Source: Craspedostauros australis (lineage: Eukaryota > Bacillariophyta > Bacillariophyceae > Mastogloiales > Achnanthaceae). From it: 64,000 bases of DNA. Location: positions 558,001-622,000 of the forward strand of contig JAMXDE010000032.1 of NCBI GenBank assembly GCA_026770025.1, read 5' to 3'. Each line of letters begins with the position of its first letter. Positions within the stretch are counted from its first letter, which is position 1. The notes under the pieces are model-generated. The model saw nothing but the letters and a program-made list of their open reading frames with translations, was not told the origin of the DNA and made no database searches. The position numbers and the translations under genes were made by a program. Shown one piece after another: positions 20,603 to 31,540 of this stretch.

Positions 20603-23576
20603 ACACAACGCATGATCCATCCATCAACCGCTGTGTGCGCATACCGACGAGTGACAGCATCTGGCACCACGCTCCCAAGTCCAACGCGCAGCTGCAACTG
20701 CCGATCCTCAGTTGAGAGGACGGTGAGGCGCGCGAGAACCAACCAACCACGTGGGTCCGTCGGCGTTCAGAGCCTGTGCCATACTCACACCCACACATCC
20801 ACACATCAACATTCAACAAAACCACCCCGATCAATTGAAGCGCTACACAATCGAACCAACCCCAACCAACACAAACAAAATGAACAGTGATCCATCTCGC
20901 AAACCCCCCTCACCCCCCTCCCCATTGCATCTGCATTTGCATGTTTATCTGGGAGTGAGCCTGTTCCTGACGTCCATAGAGGCGACGTATCTTGTGCACG
21001 GAGACGACCGGCGACGAAGTGTCTGCCTACCGGTATCAACCGCATGAAAGTCTGAAAGGAAAAAGGATTACAGCCGTCTGCACAAGAGGCTGTGTCGTCT
21101 TGCCCATGTCCACATTGGAGTCTAAACTGCGAATGGTCATGTGCTGTCCCACGACCTCTTCTTTCGAGTAGATCAGATCAAACCTTGGCCCGAGTATTGC
21201 CAGGGAATGATTTGATAGCATCTATAAATTAGCGAAGAGAACAGCACATGTAAAACAACAATCGTCTCATCGCTATTGCCTCGCGAGCACCAGCGCACGC
21301 ACCAGTCTTGAGAGAGCAATAGCAGCACAATTCATTGTATATGTTTCTGTCAGAGGTGAGGAGAAGGGATAGGAGGCGCCCCAGTTTGCTTGTCGACATC
21401 GCCGTATTTGTGCGCGTCGCCCAAGGCCAAAGTCAGAGTAGTCGTAGATGAGTTCCACTGGTTGCCTGCCTGATGCTCTCTACTGACTCAGCAGCAGTGG
21501 CGAGATGTTCTGCTCTGTTTTCTGCTGGCTGCGCTCTTTTCAATACTCCGCGGATCCATCGAGTGAACCAGATGATCTGCAGAATCGGTGGCTGTGGTGC
21601 AACGCCCCGATCATGAGTGTCGTTGTCCATGCCCACGTCCCAGTGCAGGTGGTTTTGAACTTGGATACCCGTATACTATTATATGTACAGACGCTCAGGC
21701 AACGGTGCTGCGGGTTGGATCCATGCACTCCACATACATATTAACCATGCTTTTTTGTTTTGTAATGTAATATTGTATTACATTATACTATCCAGCTGGT
21801 GGTCAGATGCGCTCAGCAGCACTTTGATGAAGCCACAGGTGGGCTGCAGCTGGTGCATGCTGTTGCAGGCAGGCACTCTGGGGACTGACTCCACACCGAA
21901 TGGATCGAACAGGAGATAGAAGTGTACCATACTCTATAGCAGCTCCTTCCTCCCTCCTGCATGTGCAAATTGTGTGGGGAAAGTGGTGATCGTGTCCATG
22001 TGGACATGGGCGTTGTACGACTACAAACATGAGCTATTCGTAGGAATCGTTTGGGGCTACACTTTGCAATAGTCAACCAGCGTGCGAAGGAGACGCAGTC
22101 TCGAGGCCCAGAGCTCGACAATCAACATCAGCAACAATTTGGCACCCGATAAGATCGGAGCCCATGTGCATGTTAGAGTATCTGTTCTCCACAAAGTGGA
22201 CAACTCTTACTGCGCCAAGTAGCGCTCTCTCCTGCCACCGCCCTCTCACTTTGTTGTTGTCTTCCTTTCGCAGTTGCACATATTCGCACTTGTCGAATCT
22301 GTGCAACCTTGGGCACGTGTCATCCAACTATCGGATGGTTGTGTGGAATTGGCAGTGGTCTTTCCAAGTTACGACACACGTGAAACCGATTTAGAGTGAA
22401 AAAGAGTAAAGATGTAGATTATGAGTCTTATCCATGTCGTATGCGTCAGTGTCTTGGCTGCATTACCGTGTTGTTCATGATTGGTAACAGCGTCTATCGT
22501 GTAACGCCATTTCAACGGTTTCATACATATCCGTGAGGAAAATAAAAGGACTCGTGAGTCCGTTTAGCGCTAAGTGGACTCACCAATCCACTTGGCATTT
22601 TTGTTGCTTCGTAAGTGGACTCACCGATCCAGGAGGATACGGAAAAGCACAGACCAGCGCGTCAAGTCTTGGAGCGTATCTAAATTGTTAATTCTGACTT
22701 TCCAAAAAGGTCTGAAAATAGGGTTATTTTTTGAGAGGAATACGCGAATTGTATTTTCCCAAAGGTGCACTTGTGTCTGCGTATCATCAGTGCTGTACGC
22801 GTCACTCTGTGTGGTTTGTCTGTTGTGACAACAACTGTGTGTTCGTTGACACAGATTGGCGTGTGTGGTTCTTTTGATGACTTCAGCTGTTGTGGTGCTT
22901 GATCCACACAAGGTGCCTCTGTTCTGGTACACAGCCAGCAAGTGTCATTGCACAAGGAGCGTTGGTAAATTGTTTGTTGGGTCGAAGTTGTCTCGCACCA
23001 AACCGCATCACACCACTCGCGTCACCAGGACAGCATGCACAGTCGTGTGGCATCGAACAGGCACCGAAGCGTCTGTGCCATGAAGCACATTGGGACGGGT
23101 TCATTGGCAAGTTGGCGCTCTCACGCTGTTGGGTGGGAAGATTTGCGATTTGGTGGATCTCTCTCTCTCTGTGTCACCACAACACAAACAATCGTGTGAG
23201 CGAGTTGTTGTCGCCACGGTGGCGAGTTGATTGCCAATGACGGTTTTCGCTGTGACCCAGTCTTCGATTGATACGCATGCGCATAATGTCTGTTTCTTCT
23301 TCGCTTAAATCAATGAACACAAGTGAGCTCTGGGCATATTTTATAGAACTTGCTTTTTGTCGCAAACATGTCCGTAACCATAAATACCTGCATGCGATGA
23401 CGTCCGATTGCCCATTCAGGACAAAAATGACAAAATACTGGCACCTGCATGGAGCACAGCCTGCACTGGGCACGGTAGAACAGGATGGTGTCCATGTCTC
23501 CCCACGAAGACTGTTTCCAATGGGCATGACTGTGAATGTCGTGGACACTATACTGTTATCAATTGCACAATTCTAC
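20603..23576. other. 3 kb without a supported gene
   Basis: No frame longer than about 170 codons and none with a recognisable motif. The region contains two copies of the short palindromic motif at 22571-22630. Confidence 0.55.
22571..22630 (+). repeat. Palindromic motif, two copies, left side of transposon block
   Basis: TAAGTGGACTCACCAATCC continuing into CACTTGG at 22571-22595, and a half copy GTAAGTGGACTCACCGATCC at 22611-22630. They match the motif at the ends of the 27.7-31.5 kb element. Confidence 0.8.
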
Positions 23577-24653
23577 TTAGTATTCGACCTGGAACATTGG
23601 GTACCCATTTTGCATTTCGAGCTGCGTGAGAACAGCAACTGCGTAGAAATAGTACTGATGCTTCTCAAAGTCATGTCCGCGGAAAACGTTGCTCAGGACC
23701 TTGAATTTTTTCAGTCGCCCATTGACGGCCTCGTGGCGCGCCCGAACAACACTCTTTGCTCGCAATTCCGCCACTGAGCCAGCATCATCCGGGGTTCTGA
23801 TGTGTCCGCTTTCTCCTCTGTAACCGCGATCCGCCTCCACAAGTTCGCCAGGAGCAAGGCGCTGTTTCATTTTCTTGCGAAAGATGACGATGTCACTGAC
23901 AGATGCCTTGTACGGCCCATGGATCCACACGATCTCCCCGGTTTGAATCGCAACTCCGACCTCGTATTTTAACCCTGGACCGTTAAACTTCTCGGAGTAC
24001 CAGGACTTGTCAAACGGCTTCTGCTCGTAGATGCGCAGATCAGTACCATCAACAGAAACCAAACACGATCTCCCTTTAGTGTTCTTGAAGCGATCTCCCC
24101 AACAAATCTGCCCGTTGAAGAACGGAAAATAGAGCAATGACAGACAACGGTTGTGGAACTTGCATGTGAGAATCGCTGTGTGTGTGGCACACATGGTGAA
24201 TGACATTGTCGTGCGAGGTGCTCTTCTCTGCCAGTACCAACGGTTCCGCGGAATCCTCACAGGACTAGTACGAGTAGAGTACACACAGAAGCGCGTCATC
24301 TGCACAATAGCACTTACGATTTGGGTTTTTACCAATGCGATTGCTTTCACGACAGGGAAAACGTGATTGCGCACCGTTCTGTCAGTCACCTTGAGCTCGC
24401 TCGCGAGGTCCTCTTCTGTCATGTACTTCCGCATGAAACGCAGTGCCCACAACAAGTACTTGGGGTGATTTGATTTTGGGGGCGGTGTCCACATACCCCA
24501 AAGAATGGAGCATATTGAGGGGCAACAACCAAAACGACGACGAAACACTGCTCGAAGCTCATCAACCTGCTTCGTTTGCAGTGAGTAGCGCTCATCAAAC
24601 ATGTTCAATGACAACTTGATGAAGTCCATCTCGACGCCTGTGAATCCCTTCAT
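23577..24653 (-). CDS. HARBI1/PIF-type DDE transposase, two exons
   Basis: About 288 residues after splicing. The start is at MKGFTGVEMDFIKLSL (24653); the frame is open upstream to 25148 but that part has no domain. Exon 1 is 24653-24318, the intron 24317-24108 (GTAAGT..GGGCAG, 210 nt) and exon 2 24107-23577. The intron is a multiple of three without stops, so the frame reads through; removing it joins ALVKTQI to ICWGDRFKN. A helix-turn-helix-like region (TEEDLASELKVTDRTVRNHVFPV) precedes the DDE domain: VSVDGTDLRI (first Asp), EADRGYRGE (second Asp), HEAVNGRLKKFKVL (Glu). The catalytic triad looks complete. Such enzymes cut and paste Harbinger elements, normally with a separate Myb/SANT partner protein. 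Confidence 0.82.
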   Translation of the reverse strand: MKGFTGVEMDFIKLSLNMFDERYSLQTKQVDELRAVFRRRFGCCPSICSILWGMWTPPPKSNHPKYLLWALRFMRKYMTEEDLASELKVTDRTVRNHVFPVVKAIALVKTQIVSAIVQMTRFCVYSTRTSPVRIPRNRWYWQRRAPRTTMSFTMCATHTAILTCKFHNRCLSLLYFPFFNGQICWGDRFKNTKGRSCLVSVDGTDLRIYEQKPFDKSWYSEKFNGPGLKYEVGVAIQTGEIVWIHGPYKASVSDIVIFRKKMKQRLAPGELVEADRGYRGESGHIRTPDDAGSVAELRAKSVVRARHEAVNGRLKKFKVLSNVFRGHDFEKHQYYFYAVAVLTQLEMQNGYPMFQVEY

Positions 24654-25688
24654 GCTGATGGCTTGTTGCAATGGATCGGTTGTTGTTGCTTTCGTGGTTG
24701 CTTCGTGTTGGTGCAGGTGCGTCGCTTGTGCGAGTTTCAGCAGAAAAGGTGGTGAGTTGTCGGCATGCTGGCTCGGTCCTCCCCCCCTTCTGTTGCGCGT
24801 CCACTTCCGCAGCAAAAAACACCACACTCGCGCCGCGAGACAAACAACACGGTGATCCTTGTACGGCGACAGTTTCTCGCTGCCAACAGTTGGGGAATGC
24901 CAGTCGGGGCAGAATGACGGTTCGTTGTTGCTCGTTTCTCCACCAAATTCGTGGGACGTTCCAGATCCCACCAAAAGGAACCCATCGCGGTGGATTTTTT
25001 CGCCACGGAACAAGTCAGACAATTGTCGCACAAAGTAGAACATCTTCGACATTCTCCGACGACGTTGGCACACGTTGGAACATGTTGTAACATTTTTGAC
25101 CTTTTTGGAACTCGTGAATGGAGATTCCAGTCGTGTCGTGTGCTGCAATTTTCAGGGCTACGTACAAAAGTACTGCAGCACTCGTAGAGATGGTCATTCG
25201 ATGAGCAGGCGTCAGTCGGCTTTTCCGGATGACGTCATCTCCGCACATTTTTGAACATGTTGGAACATTCCCGAACTCTTTGTCACACCTCAGCTAAATC
25301 ACGAACGTAGCGGAACATCACCGCCAATGCTCGCCACAAAATGAGAGCGGTCCCACAAAAACGGCTCAAAACAAAAACAAACAGATGATGATGGGCTTCC
25401 CACCCCACACCTCCACTGATTGCTATCTTCATGCTGCATGATAAACACATCTAATAGTAACCTACTAATGTAAACATCAATGAATAAAATGAATGTTACA
25501 GCCGTTTTAGTTGCAGGGCTTTGTAGCGATGTTCGTTGGTTGGCCATGACTGTCTTGATCTGCCTCAAGTTGTGGTGCTCGTCGCTGTGTTTGAGTTGGT
25601 CGGGGCTGGTCTTTGCTGTTTGTTTGTGTAGGAACAGTACTGCACAAGTGTGGAGTTGTTGTTGATGATGATGATGATGATGATGAAG

Positions 25689-25723
<35 letters not shown>

Positions 25724-25815
25724 GATGATGTTGCTGTGCGGTTGTTCGTGGTGGTGTCACTGTTGCTGTCGTTGTTGTCGTTTTTGCGGTTCATCCTCAC
25801 AACAACCTCACAACA
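24654..25815. other. Transposase upstream region and spacer
   Basis: The transposase frame stays open to 25148 but I see no domain there. Direct repeats of TTGGAACAT-type words occur at 25070-25270. The right end is a GAT/GTT repeat and the leader of the next gene. Confidence 0.45.
25663..25725. repeat. (GAT)n (GTT)n microsatellite
   Basis: About seven GAT units followed by about thirteen GTT units, ending about 90 bp before the ATG at 25816. Confidence 0.93.
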
Positions 25816-27532
25816 ATGAACGACCAACACCCACCCGAACCAACAAAGAGCGCCTACTGGTCACGAGAAGGCGAGGACGCTGGCTACCTCGTGCAACTGT
25901 TCCACAACAACACCTACGACGCCGCTACCTTCGACAAGTTCTGTTTGGATCACCGCAGTTGGCTGAGCAAGTACAAGAAGGAGACGCTTCGGAAGAACTA
26001 CGGAAAAGTCTGGGACCGCTACGTTCACTGGGGCAGAGATCCAACTAAGAGTAAGTGCGCACCTGCCTTGTCACTGTCATTGCCATGGTCACAGTCTCAG
26101 TCACTGCCATTCACTTCATGCACACACACTCACACCCATTGCAGCCTTCTCTCCTTCCTTTGGTCGCCGCTACGGATTGACACTCGCGAGCACCGAAACT
26201 GAGCGCCAGAGCATCGCTGGAGCTGTTGCAACAGACTTCGTCCCCGGACAATCACTTCGCCCACCACCCACCAGCCACCGCAATTGGGAAAGCATCAACA
26301 GTCCCTCCAACACTAGTACCCGAGCTGGACGTGACTACTTTGGGAACACCGAATTTGAAAGTGACGACGGCGGAATTGTGCTTTCTGAGGCAGAAGGCGA
26401 GCCCCAGCCATCCCCAACATCAAACAACACACGTCAAACCATGAAGTCAGCACCAAAGCAGGCTGCCACCAGCAAAAAGACCACCTTTGCAATGGATAGC
26501 CTGAAGAGTGCACTAAAGGAGGTATCAGCTCCACCATCCATCCTCCTGCCAACTGACTACTTTGAAATTCCCAATCAAACTGATCCTTCTCACCCAGCAG
26601 CATCCACTGTGTCTGCTTTTGGTGTTTTCACTGATGTGCTGAGTGGCATGGATCATGAGTGTGTCCAGTTCTTCGTTGAGGGAGAAAACACCATTCGCAT
26701 CGAGTACAAACTCCCCTCTGAATCTTTCCGCGCCCCCAATCGTCTTGGCAACTCGTTGAGCCGAATTGGATTGGTCAGCAATGCACTGCAAACAACACTA
26801 TCTAAGTACCACGGATCACTTGCGCCCTTCCCAGGCAGCCGCAACAGCAGGCTTCACATCCAACGTGTTGTATTGCCCCACACGATCCAACCGGACTTTC
26901 GCTCCGGTGATACTAATCGCTTGTTCCACCCTCTTCGCTTCAACGAATCCCCATGCATCCCCACCATCACTCGTCGCGGCACAAAGACGATGTATTGCTT
27001 GGTCATGGCAAAGCCGGACAAACTGGTGGAGTTCGTCTGCGACAACACGCGTGTCAAACAGTTCGACATGTACGAAGGGCCTGATTCCAATGATGACGAT
27101 TCCGATGACAGTGACACTTCGGGAACAACAAGCAAGCAATCCACTCGCAGAACTCGAGAATCCGGAAACCAGTCGAGCCGAATCAACAAGAAGCCAAGAA
27201 CCAGAAGCGATTCGCGCCGACTTAACGCGGACATGATGGTGGCAGCCAAATTCCCAAGCAACGTCAGCATGAAGAGCAACCGCAAGAAGGGTACCACCGC
27301 AAGTATCCGTAGTACCCGCAGCGACCACACTGGTAGTACCCGCCGCAGCAACCGCAGCAAGAGCAGTCACAGCGCCAACAGCAGCCGCAACAGGAAGAGC
27401 AACATGGCATACTACCACGATGATGGTACCGATAGTGACAGCAGCATTTTGTCCGAGGTGAGCACCATTGCAGATGTCAATGAGCCAACAACCCCCAGCA
27501 ATGACACCTTCTTCTCCTCCAATGAAGACTGA
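25816..27532 (+). CDS. 540-residue protein with SANT/Myb-like N-terminus, two exons
   Basis: Exon 1 is 25816-26050, the intron 26051-26144 (GTAAGT..ATTGCAG, 94 bp) and exon 2 26145-27532, joining RDPTK to TFSPSFGRRYG. The N-terminal 80 residues have aromatic and basic spacing (YWSREGEDAGYLVQLF, HRSWLSKYKKETLRKNYGK, WDRYVHW) like a trihelix/SANT DNA-binding fold. A central folded region (HECVQFFVEGENTIRIEYKL.. to TKTMYCLVMAKPDKLVEF) is unrecognised. The last 170 residues are an acidic stretch (NDDDSDDSD) followed by Ser/Arg/Lys-rich tail, suggesting a nuclear protein. It sits beside a Harbinger-type transposase and could be its companion ORF1 protein; that link is inference. Confidence 0.75.
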
Positions 27533-27698
27533 TGAGCTCGAATGACACAACACAGTAGCGAGCGCAGAATCTACAAATTAAGCCTGCGCTCATGACCCGA
27601 ACGGCTGTCCACCACGAAACAACCGTAACAATAATTAGCAGTAACAAATCACACACATTCCACAATCGTCTTGCCTGTGCGCCATTTTTCCGTGTGCC

Positions 27699-27858
27699 CC
27701 AGTTACGTAAGTGGACTCACCAATCCACTTACGAGCACAAAATGACTCGTCGGATTACCCCCTCTCTGAGATTGGAATAGTTCGACTCGCCCAACATCCA
27801 TCTTTTCACCGATTCCTCGTGATGTTTTACACACTGCGTGTTTTGTCGCGTTATTCTT
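27699..27858 (+). repeat. Left terminal inverted repeat (160 bp)
   Basis: Begins CCAGTTACGTAAGTGG, contains the full palindromic motif at 27706-27733 and ends ..CGCGTTATTCTT. Its reverse complement is at 31321-31480. Confidence 0.92.
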
Positions 27859-29094
27859 CCAACCCAATAACACATGGTGCATTTCCCTCTCGTATTAATA
27901 TAATAATAATAATAAAAATAACAATAACAATAACCCACAACAATTAAACCTATAATAGGGAGTGCCTGAGGGCTTTAGCCTCGCCCGCACATGCCTGGCT
28001 GCACCAGGTAGGTCGAGTATGTCACGAATATATGCACTCCTGTCATTTCCGCGTTTTAACAGCCACAGACCCAGGTGCCTGTACACTGCGCAACCTGGGG
28101 GATTGTGTAGCCCCACACAGGGCGCTGGAGGTGGCCCTTGTATCCTGGAGCACCATCACCAGGCCACGATGCACGCACCCCCAGCTGAACAGCAGTGAGT
28201 CACCCCCATAGACCATGTGCGGACGTGGGTGTCGCCGTCCGGACTCCTGGCCTCCTGTCCAATCCGATTCTGTCCAGTCCTGTAGTCACCCGCACGCTCA
28301 TCCCCTGTTGCCTGCCCTGCGCCATCAGACCGCTCAATGCCACCCTCCAGCCCAGACCTTCCACCGCTCTGCGCGCTTCCATGAAACAGAACTTTGTCTC
28401 GTACCACCCAACCAAAACGCAGCCAGGCTTTCCGGGCGTCATCCTCCGTCACCACACCAGCCTCGCCTCCGCGATGGGCCATGGCTTGATCCAGCTGTTG
28501 CCAACCAGCAAAACCAAGACTGCGCTCCGCAGCTTCATAGCTCGCCTCGCAATCTCCCTTTCGCATTGCCTGTCAGTGTCTTCTACACACCCGTTGGATT
28601 TCATCTTTCTCCATCTGCATCCGTTCTGATGTTCATTCCATCTGAACCCCTTCCGATCCTTGTTCCACACTGTCGTCTGCATACCTACGAACCATTGCTG
28701 CCTTCTACACTCTGTATCACTCTGCTGCATCATGTGTGCTTCAACATCCCTTCTATCACTCGTGAAACGGAGTGTTGACTGGACTGATGACGACAGCGAC
28801 GACAACCACCTCGACCCCAACTGCGTTGACGACACCTTTGACAGTGATCGAGTACTTCGTTCTCCTGATAGCTGAAAGCGACGAGGACATTCATAGCGTG
28901 TTGGAATCCAACGCCATCAGCGCTGATAACATTGATGCTGATGTTGATCGAAGTGGTGATTCCTACATTGCCAAGGGTGGATCATGAGGAAACCTTCTTC
29001 CATCCATGACAACGCCAACCGCCAATGCCTCTACCAAAAATTTCAGCGCAACTACTGCAGGTGATGCTGCGTCCACAACAAACACAAGCACCCC

Positions 29095-30159
29095 ATGCAA
29101 AGAGCACAACCAATCAGAGGCAGAATGGCTGGCAAGCATGGATCTCGTTGGCTCCTTCTTGATCCCGACAATGAAGAGTTCCCAGTTTTGGTGGGGAATG
29201 CCCGTCGGTACATATACGAATTGCTTCTTGGTGAGGTTCATCAACTCAGCTGTACCACCACAGATTGTTGTGGTTCCCCAACCCATCCATTTCAATACCC
29301 AGTTGATCAACCTGATCTTAGGTCTTGGATCTCTGCCTCGTCTTGGCATGGCGGCTCTCAGACATGTCGATCGCACTCCGCAAACGCAGAGTTCAGATCT
29401 ATGAATCCGGTTGCATCGGAAGACGATGAGCAAGCATCGCAGACTGACAAAGTGGGAGCAGAGGAGGAGTATTCCACCAACAATCAATCCCACACCAGCA
29501 TTATTGAAACGAACCAATCTACACAAACTACTGCACCATCAGCGACACCAGCCGCAGCCAGTGATCCTCTGGTGGCCGGGCTGATGACCATGACAGCAGA
29601 CGATACAAATCCGGACGTGGCAGAGGTCCATTGCTCCGCAGACTTCCAGAACCTGAAGAGCCTGAAAAACAAACATGCCAAAACAGCGCTGATGCCATGG
29701 TTCATGACACCACAGAAAGGTCAGGCGAACAGGTATGCCAGACTCGGCCACATGAATGAGGAGCTGCTGATGCAAGTGGCAATGGACTGCCAGGGCATGC
29801 TTGGAGGAAGCAGCCAATTCAGTGCAGCATTTAGGGTGGGCCTGGTGAAGAAGGGCAGCAAAGGCTACACTCGCGCATCTGCCAACTTCATCGGTATTGT
29901 TGGAGACCCCATAGGCGATGCAACAGACGAAGCTGTTATCGTGGAAATGAAAACAAGGACAACAGCCGAAACGCAAAGGGAGGAAGAGGCGCATCAGACA
30001 AAAGCACACTGGGTCCATGGCATCCCAAGCACCATCCACGTATTCTTGGAGTCGCGCAGCCCTTCATATCGAGCATTGATCAAAGCAGATGAAGAGATGC
30101 TGCAGGTTTCACATCACATTTATATATGGTGTGAAAGGGAGTGTTTTGGTGATCGGTGA
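29095..30159 (+). CDS. YqaJ/PD-(D/E)XK nuclease-like protein of the TIR element
   Basis: 354-residue frame. Residues about 205-300 show a nuclease-like order: RYARLGHMNEELLMQVAMD (conserved Glu helix), a Gly/Ser turn, SANFIGIVGD (position normally S-P-D-G, here Asn for Asp) and VIVEMKTRT (the ExK strand), then ESRSPSYRALIKADEEML. YqaJ/lambda-exonuclease-type folds accompany transposases in some eukaryotic elements. The Asn at the metal-binding position suggests weak or lost cleavage. The first half is low complexity. A donor-like GGTGAGT follows the last codons, so a downstream exon is probable. Confidence 0.5.
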   Translation: MQRAQPIRGRMAGKHGSRWLLLDPDNEEFPVLVGNARRYIYELLLGEVHQLSCTTTDCCGSPTHPFQYPVDQPDLRSWISASSWHGGSQTCRSHSANAEFRSMNPVASEDDEQASQTDKVGAEEEYSTNNQSHTSIIETNQSTQTTAPSATPAAASDPLVAGLMTMTADDTNPDVAEVHCSADFQNLKSLKNKHAKTALMPWFMTPQKGQANRYARLGHMNEELLMQVAMDCQGMLGGSSQFSAAFRVGLVKKGSKGYTRASANFIGIVGDPIGDATDEAVIVEMKTRTTAETQREEEAHQTKAHWVHGIPSTIHVFLESRSPSYRALIKADEEMLQVSHHIYIWCERECFGDR

Positions 30160-30587
30160 GTGCGTTTGCGTCACTCAGAACTGCTATTCCTACCCGCTCC
30201 TTCCTTCGAATCGCGATTACTACAACCATGCCAGACTTTGTCCTCATGTCAACCAATACAATGTTTGTACAATTCATTCCCTTTGTATGCTTGTCCTCCT
30301 CCCTGCATTCGGAGGAGGAGACGAAGCTTCCAAAACAATTACACGAGGGAGAGCACATATCATGGTACAACCCGAACAGAAGAGGAACTTGCATTGTATG
30401 TTCAGCCAGGACGAGATGGATTTGCCCTGGGTGCTACATTCATGCTTGTGGCTTCATGAAGCGGGAGAGACAGGAGTGGCTGAACAAATGTGGCATCGCA
30501 CTCACTGTGGCTTTGAAGAAAGTCGCAAAAGGAGAAGATGCGGTGATCATACAAAAACTCTTGCCACCAAATTGCTCACCAAGATGA
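30156..30587 (+). CDS. Cys-rich zinc-ribbon frame of the TIR element
   Basis: The useful part is from about 30310 on: EGEHISWYNPNRRGTC, then CIVCSARTRWICPGCYIHAC, a CxxC-x6-CxxC arrangement like the Cys-rich domain at the C-terminus of piggyBac-type transposases, then a basic helix (KRERQEWLNKCG). It is probably the last coding exon, spliced from the nuclease-like frame, rather than a separate gene. The first 50 residues are probably intron. Confidence 0.45.
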   Translation: MSAFASLRTAIPTRSFLRIAITTTMPDFVLMSTNTMFVQFIPFVCLSSSLHSEEETKLPKQLHEGEHISWYNPNRRGTCIVCSARTRWICPGCYIHACGFMKRERQEWLNKCGIALTVALKKVAKGEDAVIIQKLLPPNCSPR

Positions 30588-30645
30588 AGCAGGGTGGGCA
30601 GACAAGGTACAAGCGCAGCTCGGAAGAGAGAAGTTAGCAGCAGCA

Positions 30646-31065
30646 GTGCCGAATGCTGTGGAGACTGTACCCGCCAAAGGTGGAGAAGCAAATGGTAGTG
30701 GAGAAAAACAGCAGGAGCAACTGCAGGCACGGACAGCAAAGCACCTGCAATCGAAGAAACTATCAGAGGCGAGCAGCAACATGCGGAAGCAAGCCTCACA
30801 CACACTTATCAAGAACCAATCGGAGATAAGAGGAGAACAATCCAGAGGAGAAGAAGCAGCAACCATCGAAGAGTAGGTCATGAACGCTAGCCCTGGATGT
30901 AGTAGAGGAGAGACAATGAGCGTGTCGGAAGCAATGGAAGCTCTTCAACGAGAGGAAGATGAGGACAAATTTGATGACGTGGATGCATCAACGGCAAAGT
31001 GGGCACAAACAAGCCAATGCACCACAGGAGTAGCAAGCGAGCTCAGTAGGACACAAACAATATGA
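30646..31065 (+). other. Gln/Lys-rich and acidic short frames inside the TIR element
   Basis: Two successive frames, 30646-30876 (EKQQEQLQARTAKHLQSKK) and 30880-31065 (EAMEALQREEDEDKFDDVD), have helical, charged composition and could be remnants of a coiled-coil tail of the element's protein. They are in different frames and unrecognised. Confidence 0.3.
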
Positions 31066-31320
31066 TCTGTGCATAGGTCGGCAGCCGAGGCGAGGCTGAA
31101 CAGCAGAACAGAATTGCTGTACTTGCACAGTCGAAATGGGCGGAAAATAGTGAGATAGATGAACTAATAATAATGCGTGTAACCCCAGGCTTCTGCCACA
31201 GTACATGTATGTGCAATATCCTCTATAACGCTAGTACCAGACGTAGTACACACCACCAATACAACAAAGGTTACAACGCATTGGAAAGAGAAGCTGCAAC
31301 GTCGGGACAGTTTATGTCGT

Positions 31321-31480
31321 AAGAATAACACGACAAAACACGCAGTGTGTAAAACATCACGAGGAATCGGTGAAAAGATGGATGTTGGGCGAGTCGAACT
31401 AATCCAATCTCAGAGAGGGGGTAATCTGACGAGTCATTTTGTGCTCGTAAGTGGATTGGTGAGTCCACTTACGTAACTGG
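31321..31480 (-). repeat. Right terminal inverted repeat (160 bp)
   Basis: Inverted partner of 27699-27858, differing at about three positions, which points to a recent insertion or to gene conversion between ends. Confidence 0.92.
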
Positions 31481-31540
31481 ATCGGTGAGTCCACTTACTG
31501 CGAAGGTGGCAAAATAAGTGGATCGGTGAGTCCACTTACG
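31446..31540 (-). repeat. Palindromic motif, three tandem copies at right end
   Basis: Copies at 31446-31473, 31472-31498 and 31515-31540 with arms CGTAAGTGGA / TCCACTTACG and inner TTGGTGAG or TCGGTGAG. The first lies inside the inverted repeat; the other two extend outward from it. Confidence 0.9.

Larger units (their letters stand above)
27699..31480. mobile_element. 3.8 kb DNA-transposon-like element with 160-bp terminal inverted repeats
   Basis: The sequence at 27699-27858 recurs inverted at 31321-31480 with about three mismatches in 160 bp. Inside, on the plus strand, are a frame with an acidic stretch (DWTDDDSDDNHLDPN, 28772-28875), a YqaJ/PD-(D/E)XK-like frame (29095-30159), a Cys-rich zinc-ribbon frame (30156-30587) and a basic/Gln-rich frame (30646-30876). 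They lie in different frames, so introns or decay separate them. No DDE or DDD triad is visible. No clean target duplication is seen; the right side carries two more motif copies outside the repeat. Confidence 0.75.

Noticed and set aside
25816..25950. CRISPR-like or regulatory array in triplet-repeat regions (also 7921-8030, 3440-3535)
   Set aside because: These are simple triplet microsatellites without spacers, in a eukaryotic genome.
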